Source: an uncultured Aquimarina sp. (GTDB taxonomy: Bacteria; Bacteroidota; Bacteroidia; Flavobacteriales; Flavobacteriaceae). From it: a stretch of 32,799 nt of DNA. This document shows, one piece after another, positions 1 through 8,338 of the stretch (position 1 is its first letter; every line of letters starts with the position of its first letter). A model generated the notes under the pieces. The model saw only the letters and a program-made list of their open reading frames with translations, ran no database searches and was not told the DNA's origin. The position numbers and the translations under genes are program-made. The stretch lies in NCBI GenBank assembly GCA_937951135.1, contig CALFCI010000039.1:1-32799 (forward strand). The letters run 5' to 3'.

Positions 1-1250
1 GGTGTTGAAATCGTATACCGTTCTACGATAGTTCGTATGGCTAATATCATTTCATACATCGCAAAATTATTACCGATGCACATCCTAGGGCCCGCTCCAA
101 AAGGGAAGTAGCATTCCGAAAATTCTTTTTTCAGATTGGGATCAAAGCGATCAGGATTAAACGTTTCGGGCTGCTCCCAATAATCTTCGTGCCGGTGTAT
201 TTCATAAAACGAAATTAAGATATCTGTTCCCTTCGGTAATGCGAATCCATCGTAGGCATCATCTTCAATCGTTACCCGATCTGAAAAGTATGCGGGTGGA
301 TATAAACGCATCGCTTCTTCTATACATTGCTTGGTATAGGGTAATGCCTGAATTTGCGCTAATAAATCGACATTTGAATGGGTTACCGCTATTGCTTCTT
401 GATATACCTTATCCTGAATCTCTGGATGCTGTGCGATCAATAACAAGGCAAAGCTTAACGCATTTGAAGTGGTTTCATGACCTGCGGTAAATAAGATTAG
501 AATCTCATCAATCAGTTGGGTGGTTTCCATTCCTGTTCCGTCTTCATACCGTGCTTCTAATAACATATCCAACAAGTCATCTGCTCGTTTTCCAGAGGTT
601 CTGCGCTCTTCTATTATAGTCGCTAAGATTGTGCGTGCTTCTGTGGCTAGGTCATGGGTGTGTTTTAACATTCCATTGACTCGAAACCACCACCGCTTAT
701 AGGGTTGCCGGATTTCTTTTATAAACGACTCTTGTATCGCTTCTGTAATCTCTTGAAGTCTTGCGATCGTTGTTCCTGTATCGGTATAACTAAATAATGC
801 TTTTGCGACTACTTGAAATGCCAAATCACTCATGACAGGAAACACATCTGCTGCGGTATTGGGTTGGATGCTTTCTACTTCCTGAAGAATTGCAACATTA
901 ATACTGTCTACTAATGCTACTAACTTTTTTTTGTGAAATGCAGGTTGGATTAATCGCCGTTGTTTTAACCAATGTGGGCCATTGGCTGTTAACAATCCTT
1001 TGCCTAAGTACTTTCCTAAATCTTTAGTCTGTAAGTCTGATTTATGGTACTTGCGATGGTTTTTCTGAAGCATGTGTTTTGCAAAACCAGGATCTCTTGT
1101 AAAAATCACACTACTTTTAAAACCTAACTGTACGGCAAATACATCTCCGAAACGCGAAAAATTATGACGATGAAACGGTAATGGGTTTCGCAAAATACTT
1201 TTGGAACGTAATACTACGTTTACAAAGGATACTTTTGGAATGGGTTTCAT
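1..1250 (-). CDS. Cytochrome P450, 3' end cut off by window edge
   Basis: Heme-thiolate monooxygenase; the substrate cannot be read from sequence. Translating the minus strand from the ATG at 1250 gives an uninterrupted frame of 416 codons that runs off the left edge. Family marks are in order: the I-helix motif AGHETT at residues 256-261 (oxygen activation), the K-helix ExxR at 312-315 within EEAMRLYPP, and the heme-binding loop FGAGPRMCIG with the axial Cys at 391. P450s of this class are about 430-460 residues, so only a short C-terminal piece is missing. There is no N-terminal membrane anchor, so it is probably a soluble cytoplasmic enzyme needing a separate ferredoxin or reductase, which is not seen here. 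It lies downstream of ruvB on the same strand, separated by a repeat-rich spacer. The family is certain; its function (fatty acid, terpenoid or other) is open. Confidence 0.95.
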   Translation of the reverse strand, partial: MKPIPKVSFVNVVLRSKSILRNPLPFHRHNFSRFGDVFAVQLGFKSSVIFTRDPGFAKHMLQKNHRKYHKSDLQTKDLGKYLGKGLLTANGPHWLKQRRLIQPAFHKKKLVALVDSINVAILQEVESIQPNTAADVFPVMSDLAFQVVAKALFSYTDTGTTIARLQEITEAIQESFIKEIRQPYKRWWFRVNGMLKHTHDLATEARTILATIIEERRTSGKRADDLLDMLLEARYEDGTGMETTQLIDEILILFTAGHETTSNALSFALLLIAQHPEIQDKVYQEAIAVTHSNVDLLAQIQALPYTKQCIEEAMRLYPPAYFSDRVTIEDDAYDGFALPKGTDILISFYEIHRHEDYWEQPETFNPDRFDPNLKKEFSECYFPFGAGPRMCIGNNFAMYEMILAIRTIVERYTIST

Positions 1251-1254
1251 TTTT

Positions 1255-1275
1255 GGTTGACGGTTGACGGTTGAC
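1255..1275. repeat. Heptamer tandem repeat, 3 x ggttgac
   Basis: Three perfect copies of ggttgac lie in the spacer between ruvB and the P450 gene, just upstream of the P450 start. A different heptamer repeat lies on the other side of ruvB (2374-2394). The pattern recalls the short tandemly repeated heptamers described in cyanobacteria. No function can be read from it. Confidence 0.8.
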
Positions 1276-1355
1276 GCAATATCTTGCGTTTCTATCGTTA
1301 TTTGGGATTAAATAGACGCAATATCTTGCGTCCCTTCATTATCTGGGATCAAATA
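1273..1355. repeat. Tandem duplication of the ruvB 3' end with a hairpin core
   Basis: Two adjacent units, 1273-1314 (42 nt) and 1315-1355 (41 nt), share an identical 17-nt head gacgcaatatcttgcgt and an 18-nt tail with three differences. The head is an inverted repeat (gacgcaa / ttgcgtc around tatc). Read on the minus strand, the right-hand unit contains the last ruvB codons (F-D-P-R-stop), and the left-hand unit repeats them as F-N-P-K-stop. The block thus looks like a tandem duplication of the gene end plus a dispersed hairpin. The hairpin directly after the ruvB stop could serve as a 3' mRNA end, though it lacks a clear U-tract. Confidence 0.8.
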
Positions 1356-2370
1356 ATCCACCTTGTACACTGCCTTTTATTCTTCCTAAATGTTTGTATG
1401 CCATTTCGGTTACTTCTCTACCCCTTGGGGTACGCATAATGAATCCTTGTTGTATTAAAAAAGGTTCATATACCTCTTCGATCGTTTCTGGACTTTCACT
1501 AACTGCAGTGGCGATTGTTGTTAACCCTACAGGGCCTCCTTTGAACTTATCGATCATGGTGGTCAAAATCCTATTGTCCATTTCATCCAATCCATATGCA
1601 TCTACATTTAAGGCTTTCAATGCAAACTTGGCAATCGCAATATCAATGGAGCCATTCCCTTTGATTTGTGCAAAATCTCGAACTCTTCGCAATAATGCAT
1701 TTGCAATTCTAGGCGTCCCTCTACTTCGTCCTGCTATTTCTATGGCGGATTCCATAGATATAGGAACGTTAAGAATATAGGCACTGCGCTCTACAATGGT
1801 AGATAACAACTCTGTCGTATAATATTGTAATCTGGATTGTATTCCAAAACGTGCTCGCATTGGCGCTGTTAGCAACCCTGAGCGTGTGGTAGCCCCTACC
1901 AATGTAAATGGATTGAGGTTGATTTGAACAGATCGTGCATTGGGCCCGCTCTCGATCATAATGTCAATTTTATAATCCTCCATAGCCGAGTACAAATACT
2001 CTTCTACAATAGGACTTAATCGATGGATTTCGTCAATAAATAACACATCACGATCGTCTAGGTTCGTTAACAAACCTGCTAAGTCTCCTGGCTTATCCAA
2101 TACTGGACCAGAGGTTACCTTAATCCCTACATTCAACTCATTGGCAAGGATATGTGCCAATGTTGTTTTTCCTAATCCCGGAGGGCCATGAAATAACGTA
2201 TGATCTAAGGCTTCATCTCTTAAGTTTGCAGCTTGCACAAAAATCTGTAAATTCTCTAAAACCTGATCTTGACCAGCAAAATCTTCGAATGATAGTGGTC
2301 TTAACGCTCTTTCGATGTCTTGATCTTCTTTAGAAAAATTCTCGTCTGTTGGATCTAAATGTTCGTTCAT
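1339..2370 (-). CDS. ruvB: Holliday junction branch migration ATPase RuvB
   Basis: Hexameric AAA+ motor that, with RuvA, drives branch migration of Holliday junctions in recombinational repair; RuvC then resolves them. The 343-residue length is standard. Walker A GPPGLGKT is at residues 62-69 and Walker B/DEIH at 113-116. The sensor segment GATTRSG follows, and the C-terminal winged-helix DNA-binding domain contains TPRGR. The start at 2370 gives the usual short acidic N-terminus before the conserved [11 protein letters not shown] block. ruvA and ruvC are not nearby, which is common in this phylum. The final four codons lie inside a tandem duplication. Confidence 0.98.
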   Translation of the reverse strand: MNEHLDPTDENFSKEDQDIERALRPLSFEDFAGQDQVLENLQIFVQAANLRDEALDHTLFHGPPGLGKTTLAHILANELNVGIKVTSGPVLDKPGDLAGLLTNLDDRDVLFIDEIHRLSPIVEEYLYSAMEDYKIDIMIESGPNARSVQINLNPFTLVGATTRSGLLTAPMRARFGIQSRLQYYTTELLSTIVERSAYILNVPISMESAIEIAGRSRGTPRIANALLRRVRDFAQIKGNGSIDIAIAKFALKALNVDAYGLDEMDNRILTTMIDKFKGGPVGLTTIATAVSESPETIEEVYEPFLIQQGFIMRTPRGREVTEMAYKHLGRIKGSVQGGLFDPR

Positions 2371-2373
2371 AGT

Positions 2374-2408
2374 GGGTGTCGGGTGTCGGGTGTCAGGTAC
2401 CGGGTAAT
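2374..2408. repeat. Heptamer repeat upstream of ruvB, 3 x gggtgtc plus two decayed units
   Basis: Three perfect gggtgtc copies (2374-2394) are followed by two degraded seven-base units (aggtacc, gggtaat). They begin three bases upstream of the ruvB start codon, inside its probable leader. Confidence 0.75.
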
Positions 2409-2449
2409 CAGATTTCAGGTGGTTTTCATTATCCTATTACCTTGTACCT
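2395..2449 (-). other. Possible stem-loop in the ruvB leader
   Basis: aggtac (2395-2400) pairs with gtacct (2444-2449), and ggtaat (2403-2408) pairs with attacc (2436-2441). A 2x2 internal loop separates the two stems. The element sits between the candidate ruvB promoter and its start codon and overlaps the decayed heptamers. It may be incidental to the repeats. Confidence 0.4.
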
Positions 2450-2497
2450 TATATGTATTCCACAAAAAATCTTATGTTTCAAATTTTAGTATTAAAA

Positions 2498-2505
2498 CAA
2501 ATATA
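2498..2505 (-). promoter_or_regulatory. Candidate -7 element for ruvB
   Basis: The minus strand reads TATATTTG, matching the Bacteroidota -7 consensus TAnnTTTG, about 125 nt before the ruvB start. No TTG is present at the usual -33 distance, so this is tentative. A second TATATTTG lies at 2676-2683. Confidence 0.4.
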
Positions 2506-2577
2506 AGTACATGACAAAAAATAATTGCTATACTTTAGGTTTCTGACACCCATTGTTTTATAGTTAGATGTGCTGGT

Positions 2578-2610
2578 AGACCTACTAGGTTTTGGAAACC
2601 TAGTAGGTCT
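2578..2610. repeat. Perfect 15-bp inverted repeat, dispersed-palindrome type
   Basis: Arms 2578-2592 and 2596-2610 are perfectly complementary around a 3-nt loop (tgg); the core is cctactaggttt. It lacks a U-tract on either strand, so it is unlikely to be an intrinsic terminator. It resembles the REP-like palindromes scattered between genes in Bacteroidota genomes. It lies between the coxA terminator and the ruvB leader. Confidence 0.75.
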
Positions 2611-2694
2611 GGATTACAAAGTGATGCTGTAACTTTGAATCGAGAACAATTATTTTTTTTCCTATACTCAAGAAACAAATATAATCTAAAAAGA

Positions 2695-2727
2695 AAAGCC
2701 TTTTCATAAAAATTATGAAAAGGCTTT
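2695..2727 (-). terminator. Intrinsic terminator of the act-cox operon
   Basis: A perfect 15-bp stem (2695-2709 with 2713-2727, loop aaa) lies 22 bases past the coxA stop. On the minus strand it is followed by a U-rich run (TTTTCTTTTT). This marks the end of the eight-gene respiratory operon. Confidence 0.9.
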
Positions 2728-2749
2728 ATATCGTTTACTTTATAATCGT

Positions 2750-4570
2750 TTAGTGATGTAGTTCTACTTCACCTTCTTGCATTGGTGTGGTTTGTGGCGC
2801 AAAATCTTGACCTGGAATTACATATTCTCCGTCATCATCAATCTTACTATAATCATAAGGCCATCTATATACACTTGGAATATCTCCTGGCCAGTTTCCA
2901 TGAATATGTTCTACTGGTGTAGTCCATTCCATAGTATTCGATTTCCAAGGATTTTGTATTGCTTTTTTACCATAGAATATAGAACTGATAAAGTTGTATA
3001 AGAATACCAATTGCGCTGCTGCAGTTAGCAAAGCAAAAAGTGTAATCAATACATTGGTATCTTGTAAGTCATCAAAATATGGAAAATTAGAATTGGTATA
3101 ATATCGTCTTGGTAATCCTGCCATCCCTACAAAGTGCATCGGAAAGAATACTCCGTATGCTCCAATTGCAGTAACCCAGAAATGAATATACCCCATGTTC
3201 TTATTCATCATCTTACCATACATTTTTGGAAACCAATGGTATACCCCTGCAAACAATCCGTATAGTGCCGATATTCCCATTACTAAGTGGAAGTGCGCTA
3301 CTACGAAATACGTATCATGCACGTTTATATCTAATGTACTATCTCCTAAAATAATTCCTGTTAATCCTCCTGTGATGAATGTTGATACTAAACCAATAGA
3401 GAATAACATTGCGGGGTTCAACTGTAAGTTTCCTTTCCATAAGGTCGTAATGTAGTTAAACGACTTTACTGCCGATGGAATCGCAATCAATAAGGTTGTA
3501 AATGTAAATACAGATCCTAAAAAAGGATTCATTCCTGAAATAAACATGTGGTGACCCCATACAATTGTAGATAAAAATGCAATCGCTAATATAGAAGCAA
3601 CCATCGCTCTATATCCAAAAATTGGTTTTCTAGAGTTTGTAGCTATAATTTCTGAAGTGATTCCTAATGCTGGTAGTAATACAATATATACCTCTGGGTG
3701 CCCTAAGAACCAGAATAAATGTTCAAATAATACTGGTGATCCCCCTTGATTATGTAATACTTCACCTTGGATATAGATATCACTTAAATAAAATGAGGTT
3801 CCAAAACTTCTATCCATGATCAACAATAATGCTGCAGATAATAATACTGGAAACGATACTACTCCAATAATCGCGGTCACAAAGAATGCCCAAATTGTTA
3901 ATGGCATACGGGTCATTGACATTCCTTTAGTTCTCAAATTGATTACCGTTACTACATAGTTTAATGATCCTAATAAAGAGGATGCAATAAATATTGCCAT
4001 AGACACCAACCATAATGTCATTCCTAAACCAGAACCTCCAATAGCTTGTGGTAATGCACTTAATGGAGGATAGATTGTCCATCCCGCAGATGCGGGTCCC
4101 GCTTCTACAAAAAGGGATAATACCATGATGATACTACTTAGGAAAAACAACCAATATGATACCATATTCAAGAAACCAGATGCCATATCACGTGCACCGA
4201 TTTGTAATGGAATTAATAAGTTACTAAACGTACCACTTAGCCCTGCTGTTAACACAAAGAATACCATGATGGTACCGTGTATGGTTACTAAAGCTAAATA
4301 GATACTTGGATCCATCACTCCATCTGTACCGAACTTTCCTAATAACACTTCAAACACTGTGAACTGATGATCAGGCCAAGCAATCTGCATTCTAAATAAC
4401 AATGACATCGCAATCCCAATGATTCCCATAATCAGTCCTGTAATTAGGTACTGCTTAGAGATCATTTTATGATCTTGACTAAATATATATTTAGTAATAA
4501 ATGTTTCCTTGTGGTGATGATCGTGAGCATGGTCTTCTGCGTGATCTTCTGTATGTGCAACTGCTGACAT
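2750..4570 (-). CDS. coxA: Cytochrome c oxidase subunit I (aa3-type, heme-copper)
   Basis: Catalytic subunit of the terminal oxidase; reduces O2 to water with proton pumping across the inner membrane. All metal ligands are in place over 606 residues: H98 and H428 for heme a, H426 for heme a3, and H291, H340 and H341 for CuB. Y295 is the cross-linked Tyr in HPEVY, and E293 is the D-channel glutamate of A-family oxidases. K369 sits 28 residues after the second CuB His, matching the K-channel lysine. About twelve membrane helices are visible. The N-terminus (residues 6-20) is unusually rich in His, Asp and Glu. No subunit III domain is fused at the C-terminus and no subunit III gene lies in the window. 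It is the last gene of the act-cox operon, 42 bp after coxB. Confidence 0.98.
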   Translation of the reverse strand: MSAVAHTEDHAEDHAHDHHHKETFITKYIFSQDHKMISKQYLITGLIMGIIGIAMSLLFRMQIAWPDHQFTVFEVLLGKFGTDGVMDPSIYLALVTIHGTIMVFFVLTAGLSGTFSNLLIPLQIGARDMASGFLNMVSYWLFFLSSIIMVLSLFVEAGPASAGWTIYPPLSALPQAIGGSGLGMTLWLVSMAIFIASSLLGSLNYVVTVINLRTKGMSMTRMPLTIWAFFVTAIIGVVSFPVLLSAALLLIMDRSFGTSFYLSDIYIQGEVLHNQGGSPVLFEHLFWFLGHPEVYIVLLPALGITSEIIATNSRKPIFGYRAMVASILAIAFLSTIVWGHHMFISGMNPFLGSVFTFTTLLIAIPSAVKSFNYITTLWKGNLQLNPAMLFSIGLVSTFITGGLTGIILGDSTLDINVHDTYFVVAHFHLVMGISALYGLFAGVYHWFPKMYGKMMNKNMGYIHFWVTAIGAYGVFFPMHFVGMAGLPRRYYTNSNFPYFDDLQDTNVLITLFALLTAAAQLVFLYNFISSIFYGKKAIQNPWKSNTMEWTTPVEHIHGNWPGDIPSVYRWPYDYSKIDDDGEYVIPGQDFAPQTTPMQEGEVELHH

Positions 4571-4612
4571 AGTATTGCTAATTTTTTCTAAAAATTATAT
4601 GATTCCGTTCTC

Positions 4613-5689
4613 TTAGTTACTGGCTTGTGCTGATAACTGTTCTTTGAAAGTCGATTGTGTTTTTAACCAAGCTTCGTAATCTTCTTCAGATTCCACAATT
4701 ATTTTCATTTGCATGTTATAATGTGAAGCTCCACAAATCTTATTACACAACAGGTAATAATCAAATGTGTAGTGTTCTAATGATTCTTCACCCTTAGCCA
4801 CTAATTCTTTACTTTTCGCTCTTCTGATTTCATTTATAGTAGCTACTTTCTCTACCATAAAATCAGACATTCTCATTTCTTCCGTAGTGAGGATTGGAGT
4901 GTATGCAAATTCTGTAATCATTCCTGGCACTACATTCATTTGTGCTCTAAAGAATGGCATATATGCAGAATGCAATACATCTTGAGATCGTAATTTAAAA
5001 ATCACCTTTCTATTGACTGGTAAATGTAATTCATTAACGATTTTATCATCCATTGCGTAGCTGTCTGAAACATCTACTCCCAATGTATTTATACCTTCAA
5101 TAAAACGCACATTCGCTTTTCCTAGTTCATTGTCTTCACCAGCATAACGCGCTCTCCAATCAAATTGATACGCATACAACTCTACCATTAATGGATTTCC
5201 TTCTTCCTCATCAATATTCATGATATCGGTCCAAGTGTATAATCCATAACTAATCAATCCAGCCAATACAACCACCGGAATGATGGTCCAGATAAACTCT
5301 AGCTTATCATTATCTGCAAAGTATAATGCCTTATTGCTTTTCTTACCTCTATACTGATAGGCAAAGAAATGCAACAGTCCTTGTGTAATCGTTTGCACAA
5401 ACATGATTAACACCATAGAAATAAACATCAATAAATCATAATCAATACCATGCTCTGAAGCAGATTCTGGCAGAAAGTATGATCTATACATGATAAAACA
5501 GTATCCTGTCAATACATATAAGAAAATCACAAAGGCAAGCATTAGCTTTCCTTGTATATCATTATCCTTATCATTAGCGACTTCTGAGTGCTCTCCATTT
5601 CCTTGTTGAGACAACTTCAATATCTTAGACATTTGCCACAACGTGATGCCAAAAAGTGCTATAACTACTATGGTTAAAAATACAGTCAT
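4613..5689 (-). CDS. coxB: Cytochrome c oxidase subunit II (CuA)
   Basis: Accepts electrons from cytochrome c or directly from alternative complex III and passes them through binuclear CuA to subunit I. At 358 residues it has an extra N-terminal helix (about 2-20), then helices near 48-68 and 85-110 and a third near 132-152, ahead of the periplasmic cupredoxin domain. CuA ligands are H240 (VLHSAYMP), C315, C319, H323 and M326 in CNKICGASHYNM. The aromatic patch YQFDWRARY lies at 174-182. The residue between the two Cys ligands is Lys317, where most subunit II proteins have Glu. There is no C-terminal cytochrome c domain, so the oxidase is aa3 rather than caa3. The extra N-terminal segment is consistent with an oxidase modified to dock on complex III, as described in F. 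johnsoniae. Confidence 0.97.
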   Translation of the reverse strand: MTVFLTIVVIALFGITLWQMSKILKLSQQGNGEHSEVANDKDNDIQGKLMLAFVIFLYVLTGYCFIMYRSYFLPESASEHGIDYDLLMFISMVLIMFVQTITQGLLHFFAYQYRGKKSNKALYFADNDKLEFIWTIIPVVVLAGLISYGLYTWTDIMNIDEEEGNPLMVELYAYQFDWRARYAGEDNELGKANVRFIEGINTLGVDVSDSYAMDDKIVNELHLPVNRKVIFKLRSQDVLHSAYMPFFRAQMNVVPGMITEFAYTPILTTEEMRMSDFMVEKVATINEIRRAKSKELVAKGEESLEHYTFDYYLLCNKICGASHYNMQMKIIVESEEDYEAWLKTQSTFKEQLSAQASN

Positions 5690-5719
5690 TTTATCTATCT
5701 TCTATTTTTACACTACTAA

Positions 5720-7042
5720 TTAATAATGAAAGTGTTTACTTTCTTCTATAAATGGATTTCCTTTAGCCAATAATGGCGCCTTAGTCAATGCGGTGAATAC
5801 TGTGAATAAGAACAATCCTAAAAACAATAACACTGCACTAATTTCACTGACCCCTATAAACCAAGATTGTCCTACCGTAGCAGGCATAATCATGTTAAAG
5901 ACATCTATATAATGTCCACAAAGGATCACTACTCCTGCCATCACTACAAACCAATTTAATCGTTTGAAATCACTATTCATTAAGATCAACAATGGGAAAA
6001 TAAAATTCATTGCGATCATTCCAAAAAATGGCAATTGATAATCCTCTATACGCGTAATAAAGTAGGTTACTTCTTCAGGAATATTAGAATACCAGATTAA
6101 CATAAATTGAGAGAACCAAAGGTATGTCCAAAAGATACTGATTGCGAACATAAACTTTGCTAAATCATGAATATGACTGTTATTTACAAATTCTAAAAAT
6201 CCTTTTGACTTTAAGTAAATGGTAACTAAAGCTATTGTTGTGATTCCTGACACAAATAGACCAGCGAATACATACCATCCAAATAAGGTACTAAACCAGT
6301 GTGGATCAAAACTCATAATCCAATCCCAAGACATCATTGATTCTGTATAGATAAAGAATACTAAAAATGCTGCTGAGATTTTAAAACTCTTTTTGTACCA
6401 GACATTTCCTGTAGGCTCCTCATCTTGCTTTCTAGAATATTTGACTGCAAAATGACGATATGCAATCCACCCTCCTAAGAAAATGATGGCTCTAACGATA
6501 AACCAACCCCCGTTTAACCAGCTCGCTTTACCTTGCAGTAACGCATCATGCGCTACCACCTCTGGATCTGCCCAAACAAATAAATGATTGACATGAAATC
6601 CTGATAATCCTAGAATTACCAATAAGATAATCCCACCAGGCACCAAATATGCGGTAATGGCTTCCATCACTCTAAACAATACTGGAGACCATCCTGATTG
6701 CGCTGCAATCTGAATCGCATAAAAAGCTAATACCCCTAATGCAATCATGAAAAAGAAAAATGCGGCTACATACAATGCTGCCCATGGCTTATTTTGCAAT
6801 TGATGCAATACATGTTCGTAGTGTGCATCTCCACTATGTGCATCCTCATGTTGAGACGCATCATGTTGAGACGCATCATTATGTGTCTGTACGGCATGCG
6901 TATCATGACCATGAGATGCCATCATCTCTTTAACGTCTTCTATAGAACCAGGTCTTGTAGCAAACCCGATAATAAGACCAATAAGTCCTACTGCCATAAA
7001 GACAAATGATGCTAGTTTTAATCTATTGGATAGCGTATACAT
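5720..7042 (-). CDS. actF: Alternative complex III membrane subunit ActF (NrfD-like)
   Basis: Integral-membrane NrfD/PsrC-type subunit of quinol:cytochrome c oxidoreductase, paralogous to ActC and proposed to take part in quinol chemistry or proton movement. About ten hydrophobic helices are visible. I chose the ATG at 7042 (MYTLSNRLKLASF) because the protein then begins just before the first helix. An in-frame ATG at 7090 would add 16 residues and leave a 24-bp gap to actE. Between the first two helices is a loop very rich in His, Asp and Ala, including a perfect in-frame 15-bp duplication at 6846-6875 (DASQH twice). coxB starts 30 bp downstream. Confidence 0.92.
   Translation of the reverse strand: MYTLSNRLKLASFVFMAVGLIGLIIGFATRPGSIEDVKEMMASHGHDTHAVQTHNDASQHDASQHEDAHSGDAHYEHVLHQLQNKPWAALYVAAFFFFMIALGVLAFYAIQIAAQSGWSPVLFRVMEAITAYLVPGGIILLVILGLSGFHVNHLFVWADPEVVAHDALLQGKASWLNGGWFIVRAIIFLGGWIAYRHFAVKYSRKQDEEPTGNVWYKKSFKISAAFLVFFIYTESMMSWDWIMSFDPHWFSTLFGWYVFAGLFVSGITTIALVTIYLKSKGFLEFVNNSHIHDLAKFMFAISIFWTYLWFSQFMLIWYSNIPEEVTYFITRIEDYQLPFFGMIAMNFIFPLLILMNSDFKRLNWFVVMAGVVILCGHYIDVFNMIMPATVGQSWFIGVSEISAVLLFLGLFLFTVFTALTKAPLLAKGNPFIEESKHFHY
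6846..6875. repeat. In-frame 15-bp tandem duplication within actF
   Basis: tcatgttgagacgca occurs twice in direct succession (6846-6860, 6861-6875), giving two copies of DASQH in the His-rich loop of ActF. It looks like a recent slippage event in a low-complexity region. Confidence 0.85.
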
Positions 7043-7114
7043 ATCTATATAAATGTTCTTTATTGTACTAATTATTATTTTAATACGCATAATGATGCGC
7101 TTCTACATTATGTA

Positions 7115-7789
7115 TTAATGCGCATTATTATTTGTTGTTTCTTGATGCGTTGCATCCTCATGCGCTTCAGCATCCACGTGTTCTTCTACTGCAGGAGGCG
7201 TTAGTACTGCCTCTTCTTTTACAGTAAAAGGCTTTCCTTCCAGATCTGCTTTTAATTTTTGTACATATTGTACAATTTGCCAACGCTCTTCAATACTAGT
7301 TTGTGCTGCATACGACCCCATAGAGTTGATTCCATAATACATTACGTGATAAATACTTCCTTGCGTAATTGCTCTTCCGATATCATCATAACTAGGCACT
7401 CCTAATATCTTTTCTCTTTTTACTAAATGTCCTTTTCCATTTCCTTTATCACCATGACAAATAGCGCAATAAATTCCATACAATGCTTTTCCTTTCTCTA
7501 GGTTTTCTGCGGTATACTGCACTGGGTTTTTTAAAGAATCTTTTGCCAGTTGATAGCCCACATTAGAGTTTTTATAGTCATAAGGCATCCAACCTCTAGG
7601 CACAGAACCTTCTGCGGGTAACATTGCTTCTTGCCCACCTGGAAAAACAGGATAGTCTCCATAAGGTTCATACCCTACTGGCTCATACATATTAGGCATA
7701 TACTGATAGTTAGGCTTGGAGTCTTTTTGACAAGAAACCATACTCATTACTATCGCTACTACTGCTATTATTTCTAAAGTACTCTTCAT
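7115..7789 (-). CDS. actE: Alternative complex III subunit ActE, monoheme cytochrome c lipoprotein
   Basis: Periplasmic electron-transfer subunit of quinol:cytochrome c oxidoreductase. The 224-residue precursor has a lipoprotein signal ending at C20 (SMVSC). The cytochrome c domain (about 95-182) carries heme motif CAICH at 108-112 and a likely distal ligand M157 in NSMGSY. The preceding MPNMYEPVGYEPY region is characteristic of ActE. The C-terminal tail (about 200-224) is rich in His, Glu and Ala, resembling the ActF loop. In F. johnsoniae two complex III subunits are anchored by N-terminal triacylated cysteines, in line with the lipobox here. It lies 5 bp after actD. Confidence 0.95.
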   Translation of the reverse strand: MKSTLEIIAVVAIVMSMVSCQKDSKPNYQYMPNMYEPVGYEPYGDYPVFPGGQEAMLPAEGSVPRGWMPYDYKNSNVGYQLAKDSLKNPVQYTAENLEKGKALYGIYCAICHGDKGNGKGHLVKREKILGVPSYDDIGRAITQGSIYHVMYYGINSMGSYAAQTSIEERWQIVQYVQKLKADLEGKPFTVKEEAVLTPPAVEEHVDAEAHEDATHQETTNNNAH

Positions 7790-7794
7790 TAGTA

Positions 7795-8334
7795 TTAATG
7801 ATTATCTTCTTGCTTATCTATTACTTTAATTTCTACTGCTCCTGTATCGCCTAATAAATTAGTCAACGTATTCACATCATGATGTCCAGCATCTACTTCC
7901 ATCAAAAAATGATCATCTGTTGTACGTACATCAGGATTTTCTGCTTCTTTAAATGGCCACAATCTACTTCTCATGTAAAATGTGATTACCATTAAATGGG
8001 CTGCAAAAAATACTGTAAGTTCAAACATAATTGGAACGAAAGCAGGTAAGTTTTCTATAAAACTAAAACTAGGCTTTCCACCAATATCCTGTGGCCAATC
8101 TTCTATCATGATGTAATTCATCATGGTAATTGCCACTACTAATCCAACACAACCATACATAAAAGCAGTAATTGCTAAACGTGTGTGCTCTAATCCCATT
8201 GCTTTATCTAAGCCATGTACTGGAAATGGAGTAAATACGTCTTCAATATGATAATGCTCTGCACGAACTCTTTTTACTGCGTCCATCAGGACATCATCAT
8301 CCGTATAAAATGCATGTATAACTTTAGATGCCAT
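7795..8334 (-). CDS. actD: Alternative complex III subunit ActD
   Basis: Small membrane subunit of quinol:cytochrome c oxidoreductase (DUF3341-type). The start at 8334 (MASKVIHAFYTDDDVL) is preferred over the upstream ATG at 8379. It leaves a 4-bp gap after actC rather than a 41-bp overlap, and the conserved domain begins at once. The soluble N-terminal ferredoxin-like part (residues about 1-60) contains the PFPVHGLDKAMG signature. Two membrane helices follow, near residues 63-83 and 107-128, with FYMRSRLWPF just after the second. It lies between the NrfD-like subunit ActC and the cytochrome ActE, the canonical order. Confidence 0.93.
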   Translation of the reverse strand: MASKVIHAFYTDDDVLMDAVKRVRAEHYHIEDVFTPFPVHGLDKAMGLEHTRLAITAFMYGCVGLVVAITMMNYIMIEDWPQDIGGKPSFSFIENLPAFVPIMFELTVFFAAHLMVITFYMRSRLWPFKEAENPDVRTTDDHFLMEVDAGHHDVNTLTNLLGDTGAVEIKVIDKQEDNH

Positions 8335-8338
8335 ACCT

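Noticed and set aside
1394-1780. 128-residue plus-strand open frame
   Set aside because: Fully antisense to ruvB, which has all family motifs; composition is that of a shadow frame.
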